Shown here in pieces: positions 1-11,220 of a stretch of 64,000 nt of DNA. The stretch lies in assembly GCA_949987705.1 (NCBI GenBank), contig OX465281.1, positions 141,904,876-141,968,875 of the forward strand, in the 5' to 3' direction. This stretch comes from Thereva unica. Lineage: Eukaryota > Arthropoda > Insecta > Diptera > Therevidae. The number at the start of each line of letters is the position of its first letter. Position 1 is the stretch's first letter. Position numbers and translations under genes: made by a program. Below the pieces are notes generated by a model that saw only the letters and a program-made list of their open reading frames with translations, searched no databases and was not told where the DNA came from.

Positions 1-1
1 G

Positions 2-602
2 GTACAACAGTTTATAGGAATGGTAAACTACTTCCATAGATTCATTCCTCGACTAGCAGAAATATTAAGCCCGATTCATAGCCATCTAGCTAAATTATTG
101 AAGAAAGCCAGGAACGTGAAGAACTTAGATTGGACAAAGGAATGTGAGGACGCTTTTGTCAAAGCTAAGAACGTATTTATTTCAGCAACTTTATTGGTTC
201 ATCCCTCAGAGAACGCTATTTTTAGTTTGACAGTTGATGCATCGAACGTGGCTGTAGGACCAATGCTGGAACAAATAGGCAAAAATGGGCCAGAGCCATT
301 ATCATTCTATTCGAAGAAGTTAGGCGCCGCGGAATCGAAATGTTCAACCTTCGATAGAGAACTTTTAGCCATATATTTGGCAATTAAACACTTCAGACAT
401 TTTCTGGAAGGTCGTGAATTTGCCATTTTCACAGACCACAAGCCGCTAACTTCGGCAATATGGACCAAAGCTGAAAGAAGTCCAAGACAAGCGAGGCAGT
501 TGGAATATATGTATTACACAATTTACATCTGATATTAGATATATCAAAGGAAAAACCAACATAGTAGCAGATACATTATCACGAGTAGACATAGATACGT
601 AG
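2..602 (+). pseudogene. Ty3/gypsy pol fragment: end of RT and RNase H
   Basis: The translation opens in the RT thumb/connection (FIGMVNYFHRFIP), followed by an RNase H domain with TVDASNVAVG, FDRELLAIYLAIKHFRHFLE and FTDHKPLTSA, and then GKTNIVADTLSR at the RNase H end. These are the standard order and motifs of a Ty3/gypsy polyprotein. The frame is lost near 505 and the tail continues in another frame, so this is a dead copy. The element enters from outside the left window edge. It is followed directly by integrase remains at 604-1430, which fits a single gypsy copy. Confidence 0.9.
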
Positions 603-603
603 T

Positions 604-1430
604 AAGGAGTGTGACGCTATTAAAGAAAACAAAATAGATTTGGAGATTATGGCGAAAGAACAGAGAAACGATATTGAACTGCAACACCTAATGAAGAAAC
701 CTGGTAGAAATTCAAGAATAATTTTAACAGAAAAAGAGGAACCTTTAACAAATAATAGAGTAGAGACAGACCATTTATTCCCAAAGCTCTTGGACGAAAC
801 GTTTTTAATATTTTACATAACCTAGCACATCGGGTATTCGAAGTACAAGAAAGTTAATAACAGGAACATACTTACAGCGAAATTAATTTATGGGCGAAAA
901 CATGTGTAGAATGTCAGAAAGCGAAAATTTATAGACATACTAAATCCCCAGTTAAAAAATTTAAGACGCCAACAGGAAGATTTGAGCACATTCATGTAGA
1001 TATAGTCGGACCACTCCAGCCAGCAGAAGGCATCACATACTTATTAACGATCGTTGACCGTTCCACCTGGTGGCCTGAAGTCTACCCTCTTAAAAGTATC
1101 ATTTCACAGGTGGTCGTAAGAACCTTTTATGAACAGTATTTTCCAAAATTCGGAATTCCATTAACTATTACCACGGACCAAGCAGGTCAGTTTGAAGGAA
1201 AAATGTTTGAAGAGTTCTCGAAGCTCTTGGGTACACATAGAATCCGAACCACGGCATATTATCCGCAAGCAAACGGAATGGTAGAGAGACTTCACAGACA
1301 ACTTAAAGTTGGAATTAGTTACTGCATTTATCAGCTATTTTGCTGGGTCTGCGGACTACCATAAAAGAAGACCTGAAGTGTAGTCCAGCAAAATTAGTGT
1401 ATGGTCAAGGGGAGTTATGTAGAAATCGCT
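604..1430 (+). pseudogene. Ty3/gypsy integrase fragment
   Basis: A linker (MAKEQRNDIELQHLMKKP) is followed by the end of an H2C2 zinc finger (CVECQKAKIYRHTKSP) at about 904-950 and then an integrase core. All three catalytic positions of the DDE triad can be read: D in HVDIVGPLQP, D in TTDQAGQFEG and E in NGMVERLHRQ. Several frame breaks and stops interrupt the segment and the zinc-finger histidines are not readable in frame. Homology stops near 1430, so the integrase C-terminus and 3' LTR are missing. It is the continuation of the RNase H fragment just upstream. Confidence 0.88.
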
Positions 1431-1972
1431 ACGCATTACTTTGGTTTTTCTCTTGTTACGAGTTTTTGTTTTTAATTATCGAATTCAAATATATGTACTT
1501 ACAATTTTGGAGTACAGTGTGCGTTACGTCATCGTTTTGGATTTTCACTACTACTTTGAAAATACACTTTAGAGAAATCACAATCACGTACGCTAACACT
1601 GTATAAGTATTGAATGTTTAAAAAACATAGATACACGAATTTATTGACATGTAAAACTAGAAATAAAAATATATCAGTATTAGTCAGATACTATTAGTAA
1701 GTAGTCTCATATATAAATAACGTTCTGGCTGTATGTAACCGTTGAAAATAACGATAACTTTAAATAAATTAAATATAAAAATATAAGTTAAACGTTTATA
1801 ACTACCAAGTAAAACGTTTATAAACTATAAAGTAAATATTAAAATAAATTAATATAAATTAATTTAAAATATAATAAATAGTTTATTTACAATTTTAAAC
1901 TATTGATGTGTTTTGGAGTTTCGATATTGATACAAAAGATTTAAGACCCAAGATAACATTAAGGTTCACTTC
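1431..1972. other. AT-rich spacer, no gene seen
   Basis: Very AT-rich DNA with short open frames that look like chance. No LTR end, TIR or target duplication could be identified at the gypsy fragment edge. Confidence 0.6.
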
Positions 1973-2640
1973 TCAGGTTGTAGTTATTCCCTCTAAATGA
2001 CGCGCGCGGCTTCTTAAGAAACCAGAGTCCACCTTGTCATTCATCAATCGATGAACGAATATAACGTAAGCGACCTCACGGCGCTTATGGAAAGAGCTTA
2101 AGTTAAGCCATTTAAGGGTGTTCTCATAAGGCGGAAGAGCAAGTGGGTCATCCCATGGGGGGTGGCTGAGTGCAAACCGGACGAACTTCCTTTGAACCGA
2201 TTCGATTCTACTAACATCGGAGGAATAGTAAGGAGACCATAACTGGGAAGCATAGTCAAGCAAACGCCTAACCAAAGATACGTACAGGTGTTTAGTGATG
2301 AGGGGGTTGTTGAACTCTTTGGACCATCTTTTTATAAATCCCAGGACTGAATTGCCCTTGGAGGAGATATAATTGATGTGGGTGGAGAAATCCAACTAAC
2401 TATCTAACCTAACCCCAAGATTACAGATTCAGTACGGGAGACCTTGTTGTCAAGGAAGTCATATAGTCATAAGTTATAACACCACGTTTCCTACAAAAAG
2501 TCATGATCTGGCATTTACTAATATTAAGCACAAGGTTGTTGTTGGAACACCAAGAATAGAAGGTGTTTTGATCTGCTTGCAGAAGTTTGCAATCCTCTAT
2601 ACTCCTTATAGTCCCATCAATCTACGCAAATCCATCTAGT
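1973..2640 (-). pseudogene. Jockey-like non-LTR RT, C-terminal fragment
   Basis: Read on the minus strand, 2640 to 2396 encodes RSIEDCKLLQADQNTFYSWC and ISKCQIMTF, which follow the YADD box in Jockey-type RTs. The open stretch 2395-1973 carries the post-RT region (LGFIKRWSKEFNNP, SLVRRLLDYASQLWSPYY, IESVQRKFVRFAL). The same signatures occur in the better preserved copy at 44740-46467. The catalytic box itself is degraded, at least two frames are needed, and the RT fingers and palm are missing. It may be the 3' part of the element whose endonuclease and ORF1 lie at 7820-9149, with the satellite block in between. Confidence 0.82.
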
Positions 2641-2935
2641 AATTGCCAACAGAAAACAAAAAATATGGTCATATAGGAAAAAAAACCTAAAAAAGATAGC
2701 GTCTTTTTTTTCGAAATTTGGAATGGCGAACCTAACGTAAAAAATTCTGGAAACTGAAAAAAAAAAACGGTTTTTAGCGAATAAAAGAAAAAAGTGACCT
2801 CGGATCGAAAAAAATCAAATTATAAAGTTGTAGCTATTCAAATTATCTTTCGATTGATGTATATTGAGTTATAGGTTAGGGCACAAAATAAAGAGAAAAA
2901 TGGAAAAAAACTGTCGAAAATCACGTTTTTAAATT
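2641..2935. other. AT-rich flank of the satellite block
   Basis: Poly-A/T-rich sequence without a coding signal, leading into the first satellite unit. No target duplication was found for the left edge of the satellite-bearing block. Confidence 0.5.
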
Positions 2936-4459
2936 CTTTTATTTAACTTGCACTGTTTGTCGTCAAATCTTGGAAGTTAAATTTGACCCACTTCCCGGTT
3001 TCGGATAGAGCTGAAATTTTGCATACACGTTTAGTTTGGATGACAATGCAATCTGGCCATTTTGTAAAAATATCAAGATAGCGGTTCCAAAATGGCGCCC
3101 GCTTTTATTTTACTCACACTGTTTGTCGTCAAATCTTGGAAGTTAAATTTGACCCACTTCCCGGTTTCGGATAGAGCTGAAATTTTGCATACACGTTTAG
3201 TTTGGATAACAATGCAATCTGGCCATTTTGTAAAAATATCAAGATGGCGGTTCCAAAATGGCGCCCGATTTTTGAAATTGTGCTCCGCGGCCCTTTGAAA
3301 TGGGTATCAAATAAAAGGATATGACAGGTAGAACACAATAAGCTATGTGGCGTCATTCCAAATTCAAAATGGCGGACAACACTTACACTGTTTGTCGTCA
3401 AATCTTGGAAGTTAAATTTGACCCACTTCCCGGTTTCGGATAGAGCTGAAATTTTGCATACACGTTTAGTTTGGATGACAATGCAATTTGGCCATTTTGT
3501 AAAAATATCATGATGGCGGTTCCAAAATGGCGCCCGATTTTTGAAATTGTGCTCCGCGGCCCTCTGACATGGGTATCAAATGAAAGGATATGACAGGTAG
3601 AACACAATAAGCTATGTGGCGTCATTCTAAATACAAAATGGCGGCCAACACTTGCACTGTTTGTCGTCAAATCTTGGAAGTTAAATTTGACCCACTTCCC
3701 GGTTTCGGATAGAGCTGAAATTTTGCATACACGTTTAGTTTGGGTGACAATGCAATCTGGCCATTTTGTAAAAATATCAAGATGGCGGTTCCAAAATGGC
3801 GCCCGATTTTTGAAATTGTGCTCCGCGGCCCTCTGACATGGGTATCAAATGAAAGGATATGACAGGTAGAACACAATAAGCTATGTGGCGTCATTCCAAA
3901 TTCAAAATGGCGGCCAACACTTACACTGTTTGTCGTCAAATCTTGGAAGTTAAATTTGACCCACTTCCCGGTTTCGGATAGAGCTGAAATTTTGCATACA
4001 CCTTTAGTTTGGATGACAATGCAATCTGGCCATTTTGTAAAAATATCAAGATGGCGGTTCCAAAATGGCGCCCGATTTTTGAAATTGTGCTCCGCGGTCC
4101 TCTGACATGGGTATTAAATGAAAGGATATGACAGGTAGAACACAATAAGCTATGTGGCGTCATTCCAAATTCAAAATGGCGGCCAACACTTACACTGTTT
4201 GTCGTCAAATCTTGGAAGTTAAATTTGACCCACTTCCCGATTTCGGATAGAGCTGAAATTTTGCATACACCTTTAGTTTGGATGACAATGCAATCTGGCC
4301 ATTTTGTAAAAATATCAAGATGGCGGATCCAAAATGGCGCCCGATTTTTAAAATTGTGCTCCGCGTCCCTCTGACATGGGTATCAAATGAAAGGATATGA
4401 CAGGTAGAACACAATAAGCTATGTGGCGTCATTCCAAATTCAAAATGGCGGCCAACACT
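2936..4459 (+). repeat. Satellite array 1 (one 166-bp and five 269-bp units)
   Basis: The marker CTGTTTGTCGTCAAATCTTG recurs at about 2953, 3119, 3388, 3657, 3926 and 4195. The spacing is 166 and then exactly 269 bp four times; the last unit runs to about 4459. Units differ by only a few substitutions. The long unit has an extra segment of about 103 bp with CATGGGTATCAAATGAAAGG and AAAATGGCGGCCAACAC. Each long unit yields a 90-codon open frame on the minus strand that runs into the next unit; because 269 is not a multiple of three this is an artefact and not a gene family. Confidence 0.95.
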
Positions 4460-5016
4460 AAATTGCGGAAAGCTTATAATAGACTAAAAACTAGAAAATA
4501 TAACCGATCAACTTCCAATTTTGCACACACTCGTAGTTCGGGTGGTTAATGTGTATGAATGATGAGATGAATAGTTGAGTTAAGGGTGAGTTGATAATAA
4601 AGAAGCAATACACGTTACAAAAAATCACAAACAAACACAGAGATGCTGCTGTCAACTAAATTCAACTACTCAAATACTGAACTCATGTCCGTATGCATAA
4701 TTTCAACTAAACCCAGGTAGCAGAGCTGAGTCGAGTTCAGTCAACCTTAACCCAACTCGACTCCCGTTTACATGTAGTTAGACTTGGGTTCAACTTGAGT
4801 TCAACTCATCATGTATAAGTACTAAATGCAATCTGACCTTTTTGTAAAAAAATCAAGAAGACGGTTCCGAGATGGCGGCCGTTTTTGCAATTATGTTCCA
4901 CCGAGCCCACGACATGGGTATCAAATGAATACAGTAAACTGTGTGACGTAATTTTAAATCTAATAGAATTGCCATCATAAAATGGCGGAATACATATAAT
5001 AAACTAAAAAGTAGAA
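4460..5016 (+). repeat. Satellite-related spacer with an embedded insertion, copy 1
   Basis: The edges resemble the satellite consensus (CCAATTTTGCACACAC on the left, AATGCAATCTGACC and GAGATGGCGGCCG on the right). Between about 4543 and 4828 lies an unrelated block rich in AACTC/GAGTT words, as if a small element had inserted into a satellite-like unit. The same block occurs at 6305-6859, so the insertion came before the duplication. No clear terminal inverted repeat or target duplication could be defined. Confidence 0.7.
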
Positions 5017-5416
5017 AATAAAATAAATGGTTAAAAAAAATTTTTAAAAAAAATTCTTTACATTAACTAAAAAATGTACTGAAAAGTAAAAAATAAAAAA
5101 TATTTTAAAGAAAGCGTGAAATTTCAATTTTAATGAAAAAGTTAATTAAAAGAATGGCGCATTTTTCATCAAAAAATTTTGTTAGAATTTGAAATTAACA
5201 AAGCAAAAAATTGAGGGTTATTGTAAATCTCACGCGATTTACAGTTATATTTTCAATTTTTGATGAAAAATGCGCCATTCTTTTAATTAACTTTTTCATT
5301 AAAATTGAAATTTCACGCTTTCTTTAAAATATTTTTTATTTTTTACTTTTCAGTACATTTTTTAGTTAATGTAAAGAATTTTTTTTAAAAATTTTTTTTA
5401 ACCATTTATTTTATTT
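5017..5416. repeat. Long inverted repeat (palindrome), copy 1
   Basis: The left arm (about 5017-5177) and right arm (about 5256-5416) are near-perfect reverse complements of about 160 bp. They are separated by a loop of about 80 bp. Key words are AAATAAAATAAATGG at the outer end and GAATGGCGCATTTTTCATC at the inner end. A transcript through it would form a long double-stranded hairpin. The element recurs at 6860-7260. Confidence 0.95.
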
Positions 5417-6304
5417 AAATTCTTTTATTTACCTTACACTGTTTGTCGTCAAATCTTGGAAGTTAAATTTGACCCACTTCCCGGTTTCGGATAGAGCTGA
5501 AATTTTGCATACACGTTTAGTTTGGATGACAATGCAATCTGGCCATTTTGTAAAAATATCAAGATGGCGGTTCCAAAATGGCGCCCGATTTTATTTAACT
5601 TACACTGTTTGTCGTCAAATCTTGGAAGTTAAATTTGACCCACTTCCCGGTTTCGGATAGAGCTGAAATTTTGCATACACGTTTAGTTTGGATGACAATG
5701 CAATCTGGCCATTTTGTAAAAATATCAAGATGGCGGTTCCAAAATGGCGCCCGATTTTATTTAACTTACACTGTTTGTCGTCAAATCTTGGAAGTTAAAT
5801 TTGACCCACTTCCCGGTTTCGGATAGAGCTGAAATTTTGCATACACGTTTAGTTTGGATGACAATGCAATCTGGCCATTTTGTAAAAATATCAAGATGGC
5901 GGTTCCAAAATGGCGCCCGATTTTTGAAATTGTGCTCCGCGGCCCTCTGACATGGGTATCAAATGAAAAGATATGACAGGTAGAACACAATAAGCTATGT
6001 GGCGTCATTCCAAATTCAAAATGGCGGCCAACACTTACACTGTTTGTCGTCAAATCTTGGAAGTTAAATTTGACCCACTTCCCGGTTTCGGATAGAGCTG
6101 AAATTTTGCATACACCTTTAGTTTGGATGACAATGCAATCTGGCCATTTTGTAAAAATATCAAGATGGCGGTTCCAAAATGGCGCCCGATTTTTGAAAAT
6201 GTGCTCCGCGGCCCTCTGACATGGGTATCAAATGAAAGGATATGACAGGTAGAACACAATAAGCTATGTGGCGTCATTCCAAATTCAAAATGGCGGCCAA
6301 CACT
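5417..6304 (+). repeat. Satellite array 2 (166/269-bp units)
   Basis: The same marker word is found at about 5439, 5605, 5771 and 6040, so two 166-bp units are followed by two long units of 269 and about 264 bp. Sequence is nearly identical to array 1. Arrays 1 and 2, each followed by the same spacer and palindrome, show that a composite block was duplicated with different numbers of units. Confidence 0.94.
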
Positions 6305-6859
6305 AAATTGCTGAAAGCTTATAATAGACTAAAAAGTAGAAAATATAACCGATCAACTTCCAATTTTGCACACACTCGTAGTTCGGGTGGTTAATGTGTA
6401 TGAATGATGAGATGAATAGTTGAGTTAAGGGTGAGTTGATAATAAAGAAGCAATACACGTTACAAAAAATCACAAACAAACACAGAGATGCTGCTGTCAA
6501 CTAAATTCAACTACTCAAATACTGAACTCATGTCCGTATGCATAATTTCAACTAAACCCAGGTAGCAGAGCTGAGTCGCGTTCAGTCAACCTTAACCCAA
6601 CTCGACTCCCGTTTACATGTAGTTAGACTTGGGTTCAACTTGAGTTCAACTTATCATGTATAAGTACTAAATGCAATCTGACCTTTTTGTAAAAAATCAA
6701 GAAGACGGTTCCGAGATGGCGGCCGTTTTTGCAATTATGTTCCACCGAGCCCACGACATGGGTATCAAATGAATACAGTAAACTGTGTGACGTAATTTTA
6801 AATCTAATAGAATTGCCATCATAAAATGGCGGAATACATATAATAAACTAAAAAGTAGA
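6305..6859 (+). repeat. Satellite-related spacer with embedded insertion, copy 2
   Basis: Nearly identical to 4460-5016, including the AACTC/GAGTT-rich insertion at about 6403-6688. Only a few substitutions and small indels separate the copies, for example GAGTCGCG here against GAGTCGAG in copy 1. Confidence 0.85.
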
Positions 6860-7260
6860 AAATAAAATAAATGGTTAAAAATTTTTTTAAAAAAAAATTC
6901 TTTTCATTAACTAAAAAATGTACTGAAAAGTAAAAAATAAAAAATATTTTAAAAAAAGCGTGAAATTTCAATTTTAATGAAAAAGTTAATTAAAAGAATG
7001 GCGCATTTTTCATCAAAAAATTTTGTTAGAATTTGAAATTAGCAAAGCAAAAAATTGAGGGTTATTGTAAATCTCACGCGATTTACAGTTATATTTTCAA
7101 TTTTTGATGAAAAATGCGACATTCTTTTAATTAACTTTTTCATTAAAATTGAAATTTCACGCTTTCTTTAAAATATTTTTTATTTTTTACTTTTCAGTAC
7201 ATTTTTTAGTTAATGAAAAGAATTTTTTTTAAAAATTTTTTTTAACCATTTATTTTATTT
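6860..7260. repeat. Long inverted repeat (palindrome), copy 2
   Basis: Second copy of the palindrome at 5017-5416, again with arms of about 160 bp. It carries TTCATTAAC and GTTAATGAA in its two arms where copy 1 has TACATTAAC and GTTAATGTA, so the arms of one copy agree with each other better than with the other copy. Confidence 0.95.
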
Positions 7261-7585
7261 TTAATTTGTTATGAACTTTTGTTTAACATCACTTAGATAT
7301 TTGTTATTTGGCACAAATATTGCTTCTTGCTAGCTGAAAAAACGGTGTAATTTTTGTTGCGAAATATTGAACAGTTTCTTTGAAATTTCATTTTTTACAA
7401 AAAAAGGCGCTGTTGTAAAAACGCTCCTCTTGTCCATGGATTTTGCTGGATCAACGTTCGAGAGCTTAAACTTTTCTTCAAACCTTGTACTATCATATAC
7501 AAGTAAAAAATAGTGGATTTTAAAAGAGTACAATGCTCAAAATGGTCCCCAAAAACTTATTAATAAATAAAATATTGGTCATAGC
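7261..7585. other. Unassigned stretch with a short minus-strand frame
   Basis: A 67-codon minus-strand frame (7330-7533) has no motif that I recognise. The neighbours are a palindrome on the left and an RTE insertion in Jockey-like DNA on the right, so this may be eroded Jockey ORF2 linker or unrelated DNA. No function is proposed. Confidence 0.3.
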
Positions 7586-7596
7586 AATTGAGAAAT

Positions 7597-7808
7597 GCTA
7601 GCCAAACAGGCCCGCGACTGGAATCCGCAAGGATCCCGTCGAGTCGGAAGACCTAGAACAACGTGGAGGAGAACCCTACTAGCAGAAGCCGCAACAACTG
7701 GGAGATCCTGGTCGGAGCTGAGAGCTGTCGCGCAAAACAGAATCCGCTGGAGGGCAACTGTTTCCGCCCTATGTCCCATAAGGGATTAAAGGAGCGCAAT
7801 GATGAATG
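7597..7808 (+). mobile_element. RTE-like retrotransposon, 212-bp 3' end fragment
   Basis: Encodes the last 60 or so residues of the RTE-like protein that is also seen at 19500-19701 (ARDWNPQGSRRVGRPRTTWR to RWRATVSALCP), then the same short 3' end (GGAGCGCAATGATGAATG). It is flanked by an 11-bp direct repeat, AATTGAGAAAT, at 7586-7596 and 7809-7819. This shows a strongly 5'-truncated target-primed insertion into Jockey-like DNA. Confidence 0.92.
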
Positions 7809-7819
7809 AATTGAGAAAT

Positions 7820-8783
7820 TGCATGGAAACTCACAGTGTCTTTCCTTTTTAGGTAGGTTTTCCAGAGTTTATTCTTCAAGTTTTTGGTACGTCTCAACTC
7901 ATTGTTGTAGCACGGGGGGTTGATCTGGACGATAGGTACACAGGATGCGAAAGTTTCATACAGGACGGAGTAAAATCTTGCTACATCAACATCCAACTCA
8001 ATAGAGGAGAGCAAGAAATTGAAATCAACCGAAGTGAGCTTGGTTGAGAGTTCTTCGAGGTTGGCGTTTTTAAAGTTGAAGGTAAAAGTTGACTCCTCTG
8101 GGATTAGCTTATTGTTAAAAGTAGAACAATATCTCAGTAGGAGAGGAGGGTGATACTTATCGAAAGGCGACAAGGCAATTGAGCTAGGCTCAACATTAAT
8201 GTTGTCTGACTCGGAAAAAAATACAAGATCTAACCGCCTTCCAAAAATATTATTCACACCGCTCATTTGGCACAAACCGCAAGAAAATAAGAATCCAGAA
8301 AGCTGGATTCTCTAGAATTAAGGTTGTTTTCAGGAAGGTAGTTATCGTCAATATCGCAAGTTACCCATTTCACATTGGGTAAGTTAAAATCGCCTACGAG
8401 TAGGAGTTCGTCTTTGGGATCCATCATATCTAGGATATGATTTGTGCAAGAGGTTAGAATAGGTTGTTCTGGACAAGGGAGACTTTAAGAGCGAAGATCT
8501 CAATGTCCAGAGAGTTTGAAAACTTAGGAAGCGTTATTAAGCAACAGTTGGGAAGGACAGGCAAGTAGTACACCACCTCCACGAGCCTCCGAGTCAGTAG
8601 ATATATCTATCCCTCCGAAAAACTTGGAAGGAGGTATCGAAAAGTTCGGCATTCAGAATTCCACTATGTAACCATGTTTCTGTAAAAGCGATTATATCGA
8701 AATCGCTGGCCGAAGTCGACAGAAACACATCTTGGGTTTTGGATCTGATTCCCCTCACGTTTTGATAATAGAGGGAAAGCGTC
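7820..8783 (-). pseudogene. Jockey-like endonuclease (ORF2 N-terminus)
   Basis: Reading from the right, YYQNVRGIRSK and DIIAFTETWLHSGILNAELF give the start of an APE-type endonuclease. ARGGGVLLAC and a later LDLVFFSE box follow. The tail has the charged linker (LRRTKNLKNKLWKTYLKRK) that joins endonuclease to RT in this group. Reading requires frame changes and the segment is cut by the RTE insertion, so it is inactive. It would nick target DNA for target-primed reverse transcription. The ORF1 remnant abuts it at 8784. Confidence 0.85.
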
Positions 8784-9149
8784 TTAAGTTTTTTGAAACC
8801 TGTAAAGTGTCACGGTGTACACGTGTGCAGGGAATAAAACACTTTGAAAAGGCACCAGGAGGCCAGAACGTCGAGTCAGGACGAAAGACGCAACCAGTTT
8901 GAAAACATTGCTGATCTTCCTGCAGGAAACTGTAGCAGGATTAATAGCTTTAGCCCAAAGGTATTCTTTAATTGCCTCGCACGTAGCTTCAGGGGAGAAA
9001 CGCGAAATGAAAATATTTCGCGGTCTGGGTACCGTTATCAAATTGGCGCAGGTTGCCGAAGACTCAGCATCCCCTGTGCCCGACGGTTCAATGACATAAA
9101 CAGAAGAAGTTGTTGCCGGATCCGCTTCTGGGGTATAGTCTGATCCCAT
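8784..9149 (-). pseudogene. Jockey-like ORF1 (gag-like), C-terminal part
   Basis: The frame contains NIFISRFSPEATCEAIKEYL, typical of the RNA-binding C-terminal domain of insect non-LTR ORF1 proteins, and ends with FPAHVYTVTLYRFQKT. The middle part reads poorly and looks frameshifted. It lies directly upstream of the endonuclease frame on the minus strand, as expected for ORF1 before ORF2. The 5' half of ORF1 and the zinc knuckles are not seen. Alternative: a different non-LTR clade with a similar ORF1. Confidence 0.7.
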
Positions 9150-10267
9150 TGCGAATGAGGGGGTGGGGATTTTTTCTGTGTCTCATACCCTTTTCTTATG
9201 CCGCACAATGCACACATAATTTGTTTTATTAAAATATAAAGTCTTGCAGCATTTGCGATTTTATCCTTGTCAGCATGCCGTTTTTAGTTATATGCATGAA
9301 CTCAGTTCATCCTACCTATTTTCGTTGAATTGACCAGAGTTGAAAAATCTTTAAAAAAAAACTCTTAACTATGCCTGTTTCCATGACGTTTAACTCGGAT
9401 TGAACTCTCTTGGAAAATCAGTACTAGAGAGCGGCGTATTAAAGAAAATTTAAATTTAATTTAAGCGATTTTTATTCTGGAGCCCCAATTCTAAGAATTC
9501 ATCTGAAATTTAATTCAGTGTGAATCCACCTTTCCGAAATTTCTAGTTTTAAAGATTTTTTTTACAAATTTCGTAATAAAGAGTAGTTTTTACACTTTCA
9601 GACTTTATGAATTAGAAATAATAGTACAAACAAAATGAGACTTTAATTTATCATTGTTAAATCGTTTTTCAATTTTATGTCAAAAGGGGTAGGTACCTTT
9701 CACCACCTAAAAACAAAAAGCCCACATCATCATCACAATATAACTTTTGAAGAGGAGGTTAAGGCAAGCTTAGTTCCCAAAATGTCATAAAAATCGGTGC
9801 CGTCCAAAAGAATTCGGAGGTGACACTATACTTTACCGCTATCCACTGGACTATACGATTTGTAGCTAATTTTCAACGAAGCTCTCTATGTCGGTCCCAC
9901 CTAGGAGTGGCTTTTAAAAGTAATAGAATAGCCTATGTTCTTTCTTTTAATGAAAATAACACATGGTTAAAATTTCATCAAAATCGGTTGCACGCTGTAG
10001 GAGCCTATTCGGGACATACATACAGACATACATTCATTTATATATGATGAAGTGCCTCAAACAACGAGTACATGTAAAATTAATGCAAATTTTCAAAATG
10101 TAACTATTCATAACCTGTACCTGTACCTGTTTCCGTAAAATTTCATGACGTTAGATATAATATGCTATTATAATAGGTTTTACCGGTAGAATACTATAAC
10201 CAAGGTATTATCTATATAAATATAATTGTAGTGTCTGTCTGTGAATTCAAAATAATTGTGTTTTTTA
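9150..10267. other. Non-coding, old repeat pieces
   Basis: No coding region is supported. The segment 9960-10045 has the motif AAATTTCATCAAAATCGGTT followed by CATACATACAGACATAC, a kind of tail common to many insect interspersed repeats. From about 10200 the sequence TCTATATAAATATAATTG and GTGTCTGTCTGTGA matches 50036-50100. It is the left part of a repeat that continues at 19788 on the other side of the nested insertion. Confidence 0.6.
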
Positions 10268-10399
10268 ACTTCCCAGTAAAGGAAGTTATTGTAATCGGTC
10301 CGAAAATCGAAATCGAAAATTTCAACGTATTTTCATCTTTCAAGGTCCCAGGAGCATTTTAAGCAAAAAATTGGGAGAAAGTATGTGTGTGTGTGTATG

Positions 10400-11060
10400 T
10401 GCGTACGGATGTGGTCATTTTTTCCTGCACGATTTCGCGCGAACCAAAACTGATATCGACTTCGTTGAGGTGTCGTTCGAAGCGTATTAACCAAAATATG
10501 ATCTGAAAAGATTTTCATGACATTCGGTCCAGCCGTTTTTTTGTTTAAGCGACGTTAGTGATTTTTGTACCTGCACGATATCGCCCGAACCACGAAAGAT
10601 ATTGACTTACTTGAGGTGCCGTTCGAAGCGTATTAGCGACAATATAATCTGAAAAGATTTTTATAGTATTCGGTCCAGCGGTTTTTTGGTTTAAATGACT
10701 TAAGTGATTTTTGTACCTGCACGATATCGCGCGAACTATAAAAGATATCGACTTAGTTGAGGCGCCGTTCGAAGAGTATTAACCAAAATATGATCTGAAA
10801 AGATTTTCATAAAATTCGGTCGAGCCGTTTTTTATTTAAGCGGTGTAAGTAATTTTTGTACCTGCACGATATGGCCCGAACCACAAAAGATATTGACTTA
10901 CTTGAGGTGCCGTTCGAAGCGTCAATATATTCTGAAAAGATTTTTATAATATTCGGTCCAGCGGTTTTTTTGGTTTAAATGACTTAAGTGATTTTTGTAC
11001 CTGCACGATACGGCGCGAACTAAAAACTATATCGACTTCATTGAGGTGCCGAAACACATT
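10400..11060 (+). repeat. Tandem repeat of about 145 bp inside HINE-like copy 1
   Basis: The word CCTGCACGA recurs at about 10424, 10570, 10716, 10861 and 11000. The units are diverged and share GAAAAGATTTT, TTCGGTCCAGCGGTTTTTT and CGTTCGAAGCGTATTA. HINE-type elements often carry such central minisatellites. Copy 2 has about four units at 43930-44420. Confidence 0.88.
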
Positions 11061-11220
11061 AATACCTAATCTTATAAGTGCGCACATTTAGTTTGACATT
11101 TTAGCGAAAATATTGATAAACAATTGTGACGAATTCTCGGTATTATACATATATTCTATATTGCCTATTGTTCATTTATTATTAAAATATCCAATCATAA
11201 TATTCAACAACCATCATACT

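Noticed and set aside
3129..4432. Series of near-identical 90-aa minus-strand frames
   Set aside because: They follow the 269-bp satellite period and each runs into the next unit in another phase; there is no domain and no start context. A by-product of the repeat.
5469..5826. Two identical 63-aa plus-strand frames
   Set aside because: They arise from the 166-bp satellite units and have no independent support.
7330..7533. 67-aa minus-strand frame as a gene
   Set aside because: No domain recognised, short, in TE-derived DNA; reported only as unassigned.
8844..9143. 99-aa plus-strand frame
   Set aside because: Antisense to the ORF1 remnant; no recognisable domain.
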